In this document: piece by piece, positions 24,177-31,917 of the stretch
How the letters are laid out: each line of letters opens with the position of its first letter
Position numbering within the stretch: the stretch's first letter is position 1
Origin: Caballeronia arvi
GTDB taxonomy: Bacteria; Pseudomonadota; Gammaproteobacteria; Burkholderiales; Burkholderiaceae
Assembly (NCBI RefSeq): GCF_001544695.2
Contig: NZ_FCOM02000054.1
Coordinates: forward strand, 1 to 52,556
Direction: 5' to 3'
Length of the DNA: 52,556 nt
The notes under the pieces: generated by a model
Seen by the model: only the letters and a program-made list of their open reading frames with translations
Told to the model about the DNA's origin: nothing
The model's database searches: none
Translations under genes and position numbers: made by a program

Positions 24177-24976
24177 AGACCGCGTTCGATTTGAGAGAGG
24201 TGCTTGACGAAGCGCGCAAGATACTCGCGCCCAGGTGCGGGATTCGCGCTGTGGTAGTACGCAACCGCCTTCGCCGCGGAGTGGGTCAACCGAAAGTTCT
24301 CGTTGAGAATGTCTTCGGCGACACGGATGTTCGTCGCCGGCGCGAGCGCGTCCCAGGGGCTAGCAAAACGCTTGGAGTGGTACCCCCAGTTCACCTGTAA
24401 GAGACCAACGTCGAAGTCCGATCTGCCATTGCCGATCAGATAGCGAATGACGCGATAGGCGTCTTCGCGCGTGCGGAAGAAGAAGCCGCGACCGGCCACG
24501 TTGAGCGTCCATGGCCAAGGTCGGCCGTTATAGGCGGACTCGTTGAGCGCAATCCCTACGAGAATTTTGGGATCGACCGACGTATGCATGGCGTCGAACG
24601 GCGCTTGCGCCGAAGCGCATGCCCAACCGCCTCGCCGCTCGGTCATGCTGGCCTGCGCGTCATCGGTCAACGCCGCCGGGCGCAGCCACCCTGCGCGCAC
24701 GAACAACTTGGCGAGACTGACCGGCGCCCCGTCGATCGCGACAGCAATGGATCCATCGGCGGCCGACTCAATCGCCTGCCCTTCGAACCGGCTTGCCCAC
24801 GTCAGGAACGGCTTCAATCCGCACGCGTACACGGGCTCTCCGGGCAACTCGACAATCGCGCGTTTCGTGCCGTCATCGAGCACCACGCGCGTCGGGCTGA
24901 TGATCGAATCGATCGTCGCCGCGTGAGCGGTGAGCGTGCAAACCGCGGCGCAAGCTGTGACCAGTGCCTTAATCAT
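24173..24976 (-). CDS. VirB1-like lytic transglycosylase with SNase-like N-terminal domain
   Basis: This is a 267-residue exported protein. Residues ~22-120 have the pattern of a staphylococcal-nuclease fold: the RVVLDDGTKRAIVELPG strand, a LFVRAGWLRP segment and the final ERRGGWAC. The Arg/Glu catalytic set of active nucleases is not evident. Residues ~130-265 form an SLT domain with catalytic E146 (LNESAYN), GLLQVNWGYHSKRF near 190 and KAVAYYHSA. It probably digests peptidoglycan for the secretion apparatus, with the SNase-like part as a binding module. It overlaps virB10 by eight bases. Confidence 0.78.
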   Translation of the reverse strand: MIKALVTACAAVCTLTAHAATIDSIISPTRVVLDDGTKRAIVELPGEPVYACGLKPFLTWASRFEGQAIESAADGSIAVAIDGAPVSLAKLFVRAGWLRPAALTDDAQASMTERRGGWACASAQAPFDAMHTSVDPKILVGIALNESAYNGRPWPWTLNVAGRGFFFRTREDAYRVIRYLIGNGRSDFDVGLLQVNWGYHSKRFASPWDALAPATNIRVAEDILNENFRLTHSAAKAVAYYHSANPAPGREYLARFVKHLSQIERGL

Positions 24977-26216
24977 GGTAGGGCTCCATCACGATGTCCT
25001 GCGTGACCTGAACCAGAAACTTCTGGCCAGGGTCGACCGTGATGGTCGGCGGTATGTTCTGATTGCGTTGCAGGACAGTCTGAGCGGTCGCGGCCGCGAC
25101 CTGCCCCGCCGTGCTGCCGTAAGTTGTCACGCCGTTCGGGGTCGCGGTCGTTGCAGTCTGCGCGCCGTTGTCAAAGGCCTTCAGCAAGATCGCCGTGATG
25201 AATCCCGCGCCGAAGATCTTGAGGAAGTGGTTGTTCACGTCGCCGGAGAAGCCCGCAAAGCCGTTTTGATCAGCGCCTTGCATGCCGTTGAGCGGCACGT
25301 TTTTGCCGTTCGGCAGACGCAGACTGGTCGATGCGACCAACAGGCGTTCCTGTCCCACCTTGACGTCGGCGCTGTACATACCGTTGATGAACGACCCCTT
25401 TGGGATCATCAGACAGTCACCCCGCAAGCTGTCCCACACATCCTCATCGACCATGAGCGCGACCCGGCCCGGCTTGTCCGAGTTCAGCCCTTCGACAGTC
25501 TTGACGTGAATCGTGTGCGGCGGCGTCAGCGTGCAGCCCGTCGAACGTCCATTGAACGTCGTTCGCTCGATGCCACCGCGAGCGGCCGCATCATTCAGGA
25601 AAGCGCGATCGCGATCTTCAGGCGCCTGACCTTGCTTCGCGAGCGCTAGCGCAAGGGCATCCGCGCCTGCACTGCCCGCTGCCGCGCGAGCGGCGCGAAC
25701 CTCTTCCAACGATGGAACACCGGCAGGCAAAACGCCGGCGGCTTGCGTCGCGTTGCGCGAGGAACCGGCTTGCTTGAAAACTGACGCGGTGTAGATCGCA
25801 TCCTGAGCGGCGCGGCGCGACAGGTCTCGCGTATCGCCGCCCTTGTCGACCTCATCCTTAAAGTCTGCGCCGATGAGCATCGGCTTGACCGGTGCCTTCT
25901 GCGCAGCTGCTGCGTCGGATGCCGCGCGAGCGGCCGCCTCAGCGGCTGCGGCTTCGCGCTGCTGACGGATCATCTGATCGATGTCGTTGCTGTTCGCAGC
26001 AGGTGCCTCAGTGCTGCTCTTCAGCGCCGTCGCCTTTTTGACCCGGGCCTCTTCATCCGCCTTGCTGGTCGCCTGCAGCTCGTAGTAAAAGCCCAGACCA
26101 CCAATCACGACTGCAGCAAGAATGCCGATGCTCATGATCGCATTGCGCGGCGTCTTGCCTTTGACGAGCTCCTCTTGCTCGGCACTGGGGGCGGCCGAAT
26201 CGGGTTTCTTGGCCAC
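24969..26216 (-). CDS. virB10: VirB10/TrbI-like type IV secretion protein
   Basis: This is a 415-residue protein of the outer-membrane core complex. It has a short cytoplasmic tail, a membrane helix at about 26-45 and an Ala/Glu-rich coiled linker up to ~110. The VirB10 C-terminal beta-barrel spans ~225-410, with CLMIPKGSFINGMYSADVKVGQERLLVA, LPNGKNVPLNGMQGADQNG and the antenna-like helix FGAGFITAILLKAFDNG. It is preceded by virB9 with two bases between and overlaps the SNase/SLT gene. Family assignment is secure. Confidence 0.9.
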   Translation of the reverse strand: MAKKPDSAAPSAEQEELVKGKTPRNAIMSIGILAAVVIGGLGFYYELQATSKADEEARVKKATALKSSTEAPAANSNDIDQMIRQQREAAAAEAAARAASDAAAAQKAPVKPMLIGADFKDEVDKGGDTRDLSRRAAQDAIYTASVFKQAGSSRNATQAAGVLPAGVPSLEEVRAARAAAGSAGADALALALAKQGQAPEDRDRAFLNDAAARGGIERTTFNGRSTGCTLTPPHTIHVKTVEGLNSDKPGRVALMVDEDVWDSLRGDCLMIPKGSFINGMYSADVKVGQERLLVASTSLRLPNGKNVPLNGMQGADQNGFAGFSGDVNNHFLKIFGAGFITAILLKAFDNGAQTATTATPNGVTTYGSTAGQVAAATAQTVLQRNQNIPPTITVDPGQKFLVQVTQDIVMEPYHD

Positions 26217-26218
26217 GG

Positions 26219-27103
26219 TCAGAACACCCCTAAGATCCGGCGGCGGCCGCGCGTCACCGTGACTTCATCCTTGCCCGAACGCAACACGATCTCATCAGCC
26301 AAACGCTGAAGAACGAGGAAATCGCCACGACGAATAAAGTTCGCGACAACGCGATCACCGTGATCGAGGATGAACGGCACCGGCCACTCTTGTGCCTTCG
26401 CGGGCATACGCATCCAGACCGCGTGACCGTCGTCGAATACAGTCTCCGGCGTGAATTCGGCCCGGCCGTCGACGCTGTAGTCCCAGTTCAGCTTGTCTGG
26501 AGCCACACTGATGCTGCCGGAATCGACGCCGCCACGACCGCCATTACCGACCGTGCCGCTGGCATCGTCGCGCGCGCCAGCCCGGGCCATCAGGGCGCGC
26601 GGATATTGGAAACGCACGGTCTGGTAGAACATGCCGCCTGCCGGCGAGGCGATCAGCGTGAAGTCGTATTCGCGCAGGTTCGTCGTCAGATGCAGTGTGT
26701 TGACGAGATCAGCCTTGTGCGGCTTGATGAAAACATGGTTCATCTTGTCGTCGTCGATCTCCCACTGAACGCTGTCGCCCATCGCGGGATCGGCGATCAG
26801 CTTTTCGCCCTTCTCCAGTTCGATGGTTGTGAGTTTCAGGGGCGCGGTGAGCACACGATAGATCTGGTCGCGGCTATACGGAAACACGCCAATGCGAGCA
26901 TCGCCCGGCATCGTCAGCGGATCAGCACCACCATTGAAAGGATTGATCGGGCTCATCGGGTCGCCCGCAATCATCGCGGCGTTCATCACGCCAGGTTCGC
27001 TCGACGCTTTCTTCGCCTGGGCTGCGGGTGCCGCGAGCGAGGCCCATGCAGCGAGGAGGCACAAGCCGATGGCCGGCCCTGTATTGAACTTGGTAGCCGT
27101 CAT
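26219..27103 (-). CDS. virB9: VirB9/TrbG-like type IV secretion protein
   Basis: This is a 294-residue periplasmic protein with a signal peptide to about residue 30. It has the VirB9 N-terminal domain (YRVLTAPLKLTTIELEKGEKL, NLREYDFTLIA) and C-terminal domain (ETVFDDGHAVWMRMPAKAQEWPVPFILD). Together with VirB10 and VirB8 it forms the core of the conjugation channel. The gene starts two bases after virB8 ends. I see no VirB7-type lipoprotein next to it. Confidence 0.9.
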   Translation of the reverse strand: MTATKFNTGPAIGLCLLAAWASLAAPAAQAKKASSEPGVMNAAMIAGDPMSPINPFNGGADPLTMPGDARIGVFPYSRDQIYRVLTAPLKLTTIELEKGEKLIADPAMGDSVQWEIDDDKMNHVFIKPHKADLVNTLHLTTNLREYDFTLIASPAGGMFYQTVRFQYPRALMARAGARDDASGTVGNGGRGGVDSGSISVAPDKLNWDYSVDGRAEFTPETVFDDGHAVWMRMPAKAQEWPVPFILDHGDRVVANFIRRGDFLVLQRLADEIVLRSGKDEVTVTRGRRRILGVF

Positions 27104-27105
27104 GC

Positions 27106-27810
27106 TTATGCGGTCCGCTCGAGGCGGAAGAACGGAATGTAAATGCCGAAGGGGTTCGACGTGAGCGCTTGATCAGCTGTAGGCACGACGATCTGATAGC
27201 GCAAGGTCAACGCGAACTGCTTGACCTCGGGTTTGCCAACGGAGCCAGCCTGTGAAGTTGTCGTAGTGAACTCCACGAGCACCGTCGAATCCTCCAGCAA
27301 CGCGATGTTGCGCACGTCCACTTCGCGGATCAGCTTCGGATTCGTCGTAATCGCCTGAAACGGCGCGTCCAGCTTGAGCCAGTCGCGGAACTGGCCCGTC
27401 GCCGCGCCGATCATCTGGGCCTTCACCGAATTAATGTTGGCGGTCATCCGTGAGGTCTCGAGCCGATCAGTCAGTACGGGCTCCATCGTGAACCATCGCA
27501 CGGCCATGTCTTTGACGGTCGTGCGGACCGCCTGCGAGTCAGGCTTGTAGGCCACGAGCTCGGTGACAATGGGATGGCCGCCGACGTCGGCCGAGACTCC
27601 AACGACGCGGGTCACCGACGGCGGCGGCTGGCGCGTCCAAACTGCCCCCGCCGCTACGAACGCGAGACCGAACGCGATGAGCATCCAGCGGTTTGCTTCG
27701 AGCTTGAGTCGAGTACTGGTCTCGAAGATGACCTTGCTCGGATCTTCCTCCGCGTACATGCCCGGAGCCGTAGAAAGCGCGGCGCGACGTTTGTTTTTGA
27801 AGAGAGGCAT
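27106..27810 (-). CDS. virB8: VirB8-like type IV secretion protein
   Basis: This 234-residue bitopic inner-membrane protein has a cytoplasmic tail, a membrane helix at 42-58 and a periplasmic VirB8 fold (residues ~85-230, with AVRTTVKDMAVRWFTMEP, LIREVDVRNIALLEDSTVLVEFTT and QFALTLRYQIV). It is the first gene of the 15-gene operon. I chose the ATG at 27810, since the longer frame has Arg/Lys-rich residues not seen in VirB8. Only a weak AAGGG ribosome site precedes it. The promoter region upstream holds the palindrome at 27943. Confidence 0.85.
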   Translation of the reverse strand: MPLFKNKRRAALSTAPGMYAEEDPSKVIFETSTRLKLEANRWMLIAFGLAFVAAGAVWTRQPPPSVTRVVGVSADVGGHPIVTELVAYKPDSQAVRTTVKDMAVRWFTMEPVLTDRLETSRMTANINSVKAQMIGAATGQFRDWLKLDAPFQAITTNPKLIREVDVRNIALLEDSTVLVEFTTTTSQAGSVGKPEVKQFALTLRYQIVVPTADQALTSNPFGIYIPFFRLERTA

Positions 27811-27942
27811 GGCAACCCTTGTTGAATGGCTACCATTGAAACAGCGCGAACGTCCTTTTTTTCCCCGAAAGGCGATGTGTTTTGTGCGCCTTTGCAGAAC
27901 ATGACGCGACGTTGCGCGCACTGCGTCCTCGCGACTACGCGA

Positions 27943-27960
27943 GAGCTACCTGGGTAGCTC
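27943..27960 (-). promoter_or_regulatory. 18-bp palindromic operator, copy 1
   Basis: On the minus strand this reads GAGCTACCCAGGTAGCTC, two 8-bp arms around a two-base centre. It lies 130-150 bases upstream of the virB8 start, in the transfer operon promoter region. A copy with a single change lies at 28175 in the opposite orientation. A dimeric regulator is the likely ligand; which one is unknown, though the FlhDC-like protein at 9141 is a candidate. Confidence 0.6.
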
Positions 27961-28174
27961 TGTCACGGGACAAAGACGCAGTTTTTTGCGAGCTTTTCCA
28001 GACCAAGGCAAGTTTCGGCTGTGCTCTAACCATGACCTCTTCCGGAAGCCCACCGTAGCCGGAAAAGAGCGGTCCCGTGTGCCAATCTGGCGTTTTGCGC
28101 TAAATGTCACGTTTTCCGCGCGCGAATTTGCTTATACAGATCATATAGTTAGTGGACTTTACATTTTGGCATCC

Positions 28175-28192
28175 GAGCTACCCAGATAGCTC
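28175..28192 (+). promoter_or_regulatory. 18-bp palindromic operator, copy 2
   Basis: On the plus strand this reads GAGCTACCCAGATAGCTC, one base different from copy 1 on the other strand and 232 bp away. AT-rich sequence (CATATAGTT, TTTACATTTTGG) precedes it, which could be a promoter. No clear gene follows within several hundred bases, so its target on this side is uncertain. Confidence 0.55.
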
Positions 28193-29238
28193 TATGGTGG
28201 TTTGATGCTCATCGGCGCAAGCCGCGCTAGCGTTTTCTTCAAGGAGCCGAGGACGGACTATGCGTGGTCAACATACGATTGCGGAGTAACGTCGGGCGAA
28301 GTTGTACGGCGCGTCGTCGCCCGCCCGCGAGTGATTACCTTACGCAGTTGGCCGCAAAGATCCGTGAACGACCGCTGCAATGGTCTATGGCGAGCTTGAT
28401 CGACCGTCCGGCGCCAATTCCACCAGTCCGGGTTCTTCAACTGGTCCGAACGTCGCCTCAGTCGGATTGGAAGCTTCTTCCTACAACGCTAGAACTTTCT
28501 CCACTAACGCGTATTCCTCTGCGGCTCCATGCACGCGCTCAGTAGCAGCTAAGCTTCCGTCTCACGTTCGCTTTTCAAGAACGCGAAAATCGACGGTCCC
28601 ATGCAACAGCGCACGCAAATAAGCGAACTGGTTGAGCGTCTTTCCCGAGTCAATTGAGGCGATACATGCGCCACACCGTCGGAGAGTTTGTGCCTTTTCC
28701 CCGGGTCAACCTCAAACAAATGTCGAGTGGAGTGAACAACTCAGCGGTTGCAAGCCAAGCTAATTCGCGCGGAAGCGCGCCTCCTTTGAGCTTTTCGAAG
28801 AGCCGCAGCGGTTGTCTCTTTGACTTTCACTGTTTACCTATCGCACGGATGCAACGCCCTTCCGCTTTACAGGAGGACTGACCACTCCGCCGCAGTTGTG
28901 AATCAGAGGTCAGTGCCAGCGCATCTAGACCCTGGCGCGTGAAAGTGGACATTGAAATTGTCTTGGCTCGCTCGGGCTCGCTCGCGAGGACGTCATCCCA
29001 CAACTTGTTGGTCCCTTCGGCGGGTAATTAGCTCCATAGGAACGGCAACGGCCGAAGACTGCCGCTTGAGAGCAGTGATGAAGTCGGAGGCGTTGTCGGA
29101 TTAGCCATTCGTCGCTCTCAACCGCTCGAGCAGCGCGCCTGCAACGGCTGTGAGTTCCACTTGAAGAGCTTTCGGAAAGTCCTCGCTTCGGCGAATTGTT
29201 TCCGCTAGTCGCGAAAAAGCCTAACAAACAGGGAGCGT

Positions 29239-29355
29239 ATGACAGAACCACAACGTCTCGGCGAGTATCACCTCCCGTTTTGCACGGTACCGACGGTCGA
29301 AAAGCTGAGGAAAAAGGCGCTCTTTCGGCGGATTGCAACGCGCCGCGATCTGTGA
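29239..29355 (+). CDS. Possible 38-residue small protein
   Basis: A short frame begins with ATG after GGGAGCGT and ends 33 bases before the next gene. The product is basic (EKLRKKALFRRIATRRDL at the C-terminus). It may be a leader peptide or a chance frame; no family is recognised. Confidence 0.25.
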   Translation: MTEPQRLGEYHLPFCTVPTVEKLRKKALFRRIATRRDL

Positions 29356-29388
29356 CAATGAAAACGAACAAAACATGGAGCGTAAGTC

Positions 29389-30273
29389 TTGCAGACCGTA
29401 GAAGGACGTCCGATCGCGCGAAATCCGCTGCTGCTCGCTGAACTCTATTTCTCAGGTCTTGCGAGGGAGAAGTGGACTTCTCAGAAAGAAGCTCTCGCCG
29501 CACTAGGCCATCTGACGCCGAGTGTGAGCCGTGAAGAGTTAAGCCGGGCCATTGGCGTGTCGAAACTGCCGCCTCCTGTGCTCTCACTCTTCCAAGTCGC
29601 GGGAATATGGAGTAGCACGGCGCGAGAACTCGTGAGCCTTGCGAGAAAATACGGACCCCATGCGCTTGAGGACCGCGCCCGGCTCATTGATGCTCGCGGC
29701 CTGACGTGGCATCAAATCGTCAAGCTGCTAGATGGCCAGGAGCCCGTTGCGCTGAAACGTCGGTCGAAAACCAGCTCCCCTCTTGTGCTGGCGGCTATGT
29801 ACGAAAACGGAGTGTCCGAAGGCCGGTGGGATTCGATAACCGAAGCGGCCGAAGCGCTGGGCTGGCGTAAATCGCACCTCAAGCGGGCAGTGGCGGTGTC
29901 GCAGCTCCCTGCACAAGTGTTGCAGCTTTTCGACGGAAAAATACTCATTAACGCAATTGGCGATGTTCTTCTCCACGTCCACGAGGTCATCGGCACGGCC
30001 GAGATGGTCCGTCGCGCGGAAGAATTGCTGCAAAAGCCAAAAAGACGCACCGCGGAGAAGATCGTCGCACATCTCCTAGGGACCAAAGAGGAATCGCAGG
30101 TAAGCCTAAAGGTGCGCAAAAGCCGCAGCCAGTGCGGCAGTCGCTTTGTTTTCGAGTTCTCAGTTGAAGCTGCTTACGCCGACGAAATTATTACAGCCGG
30201 ACAGGACTTTTCGCCGGTCGTCCAACTCGTGCTATCAATGCTCCGCGTGCGAAACGCACAAGCTTCAAAATAA
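29389..30273 (+). CDS. Tandem-HTH protein (ParB/KorB-like duplicated module)
   Basis: This 294-residue protein starts at TTG, preceded by GGAG at correct spacing; no ATG in frame fits. It contains an internal duplication. NPLLLAELYFSGLAREKW and SPLVLAAMYENGVSEGRW begin the two copies (near residues 12 and 125). RAIGVSKLPPPVLSLF and RAVAVSQLPAQVLQLF form their second helices. The V-S-x-LP-x-x-V-x-x-LF pattern resembles the HTH region of ParB/KorB proteins. The C-terminal ~70 residues carry a basic VRKSRSQ stretch. It precedes parAB by about 450 bp, so a partition or copy-control role is likely but not shown. Confidence 0.6.
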   Translation: MQTVEGRPIARNPLLLAELYFSGLAREKWTSQKEALAALGHLTPSVSREELSRAIGVSKLPPPVLSLFQVAGIWSSTARELVSLARKYGPHALEDRARLIDARGLTWHQIVKLLDGQEPVALKRRSKTSSPLVLAAMYENGVSEGRWDSITEAAEALGWRKSHLKRAVAVSQLPAQVLQLFDGKILINAIGDVLLHVHEVIGTAEMVRRAEELLQKPKRRTAEKIVAHLLGTKEESQVSLKVRKSRSQCGSRFVFEFSVEAAYADEIITAGQDFSPVVQLVLSMLRVRNAQASK

Positions 30274-30610
30274 AAATTTCGTGTAAGCCTTGCGCGAGGT
30301 CGGCAGCGCCACTGCAATAGTTTGCGCCGACGAGAGCCCCACGATGCCGGTAAGTTACTTGGCGCATCTCGCTGCGATATCCCAAAACGATTTCGGCCGC
30401 GTGATTAAGCAGCTTCGAGGCCCACGACCAGATCTGCCTTTTGGATGTCGATCGCGGCATCCATGTTCGACAGGCGAACACTCAGCGTCCCTATCTGCCT
30501 CGGGTCAAGGATTGTTTCACGTCGACGCTTTTGTTCCACACTTAACGTTTTTTCGCGAAAGCCTTCCTGGCCACCCGCCGTACAAGGCGCTCCGCGATTC
30601 GAGCGGCGCA

Positions 30611-30695
30611 AAGTTAACTTGCGTTTACCGCACTAGACGTCTAAAGTCCCTCTTGATTCTATCGGTCAGACCGAAATCTCTCTTGCCGATAGAAT
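30611..30695. promoter_or_regulatory. Palindrome-rich parA promoter/operator region
   Basis: Three symmetric elements lie just upstream of parA. They are a perfect 10-bp palindrome AAGTTAACTT at 30611-30620, another, TAGACGTCTA, at 30634-30643, and an inverted repeat ATTCTATCGG (30656-30665) / CCGATAGAAT (30686-30695) with a 20-base spacer. CGGTCAGACCG (30663-30673) is nested within the last. A candidate promoter TTGCGT-N17-TAAAGT (30619-30647) spans the second palindrome. ParA with an N-terminal HTH usually represses its own operon, so the wide inverted repeat is a good operator candidate; a parS role is also possible. The rest of 30274-30610 shows no gene. Confidence 0.6.
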
Positions 30696-30720
30696 AATTC
30701 CAAACGATGAAAAGTGGACC

Positions 30721-31917
30721 ATGGACTTAGACCTCGCCAACCCGGGTAAGACTACGCCAGAAGATCTTATCAAGCTCGCTGGATTGTCCGACTTCATGTT
30801 GCAGAAGATCCGCGACGAGCTACTCGAACCTTTTCCAAGGAAGGTTCCCCCAATGCTCAGCTCGGCGCGGGTCCAGGAGATGTGCGGGATCGACGTCCAA
30901 CGGATGGCCTATATGCTCAAAAAAGGTGAGCTGCCTCAAGGTAAACAAACGCGTCGAGGCTCGCCGCGTCAGTTCGCTGTGGAAGAGGCTGTTCAATGGG
31001 TTAGGGCCGAGCTTGCTCCAACACCTCGATCGGGGCCCGGCAAAATTATTGCGGTCGCCAACTTCAAAGGTGGTGTGACCAAAACCACGATGTCGACAGT
31101 CCTTGCACAGGGGCTGGCGATGCGTCGTGGTCGGCGTGTTTGCCACATAGATCTTGACCCGCAAGGAAGTGCGACCACGCTGTACGGGATCAACCCGCAC
31201 GCAGAAGTCGACGCTTCGCAGACGATCATGCCTTTGATCGAGGCGTACTTGAAGGGTGACGAGTTTGATATGCGTACCCTTCCTCAAGAGACCTACTGGC
31301 CCAACTTGGACCTGATCCCTTCGTCCACTGAGCTCTTTAATGCTGAGTTCATGCTGCCCGCGCGCGCATCGGCGGGCGCGCGCGGCGAGCGGTTCGAAAA
31401 TGTACTTCACGCGGGAATTGAAGCTCTGCGCGACAAGTACGACTACATCATTTTGGATACGGCACCGACGCTAAGTTATTTGACCATCAATGCAATCTTT
31501 GCAGCGGACGGGGTAATTGTGCCCGTAGTGCCTGACGTTTTATCGTTCGCGTCGATGGTGCAGTTTTGGCACCTGTTTTCGGATCTAGTGACAGGCATGG
31601 CAGCACGCGGAGAACAGTCGCGCAAAGAATTCGACTTCCTCGACATTCTTATCACACGCATGACACCGAAGCCAGCGGCCAAGGCCGTCCAATCGTGGAT
31701 TAGCCAACTCTACGGTAACCGTGTCATCCCTGTCGAAATTCCAGAAACCGATGTGGCGCGCAATACGAATATGCGGTTCGCGACCGTCTATGACATTAGC
31801 ACGTATGAAGGCGGCGCCGAGACACTGCGGCGGATCCGGACGCCCTGTGACCAGTTTGTCGATCGCGTTGATGATCGCGTCTCGGCTCTATGGCAGAAAG
31901 GGAGTAACGCATCATGA
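30721..31917 (+). CDS. parA: ParA, Walker-type partition ATPase with N-terminal HTH
   Basis: This is a 398-residue type Ia ParA. The first ~100 residues contain a MerR/HTH-like module (LSSARVQEMCGIDVQRMAYML), as in P1 ParA, for autoregulation. The deviant Walker A is KGGVTKTT near residue 116-123, A' is CHIDLDPQGSATTLYG, and the Walker B region is YDYIILDTAP. It segregates the replicon together with ParB. The ATG follows a GTGGACC stretch. Its stop overlaps the parB start by four bases. A palindrome-rich control region lies upstream. Confidence 0.92.
   Translation: MDLDLANPGKTTPEDLIKLAGLSDFMLQKIRDELLEPFPRKVPPMLSSARVQEMCGIDVQRMAYMLKKGELPQGKQTRRGSPRQFAVEEAVQWVRAELAPTPRSGPGKIIAVANFKGGVTKTTMSTVLAQGLAMRRGRRVCHIDLDPQGSATTLYGINPHAEVDASQTIMPLIEAYLKGDEFDMRTLPQETYWPNLDLIPSSTELFNAEFMLPARASAGARGERFENVLHAGIEALRDKYDYIILDTAPTLSYLTINAIFAADGVIVPVVPDVLSFASMVQFWHLFSDLVTGMAARGEQSRKEFDFLDILITRMTPKPAAKAVQSWISQLYGNRVIPVEIPETDVARNTNMRFATVYDISTYEGGAETLRRIRTPCDQFVDRVDDRVSALWQKGSNAS

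Larger units (their letters stand above)
27811..29238. other. 1.4-kb gene-poor control region upstream of the virB8-pil operon
   Basis: No reading frame here has a ribosome site together with protein-like composition. Structure includes two 18-bp palindromes (listed separately), a CTCTTCCGG / CCGGAAAAGAG imperfect inverted repeat near 28031-28063, and a long-range pair CACGGGAC (27963) / GTCCCGTG (28073). This could be the operon control region or an origin of transfer; I cannot find a relaxase nick-site consensus. The part from about 28.9 kb has the look of decayed coding sequence on the minus strand. Confidence 0.45.

Noticed and set aside
28925..29587. 220-residue minus-strand frame overlapping the tandem-HTH gene
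   Set aside because: Composition is drift-like (Ser/Arg/Pro), it overlaps a better-supported gene and no ribosome site is seen. It may contain traces of an old gene, but I cannot name it.
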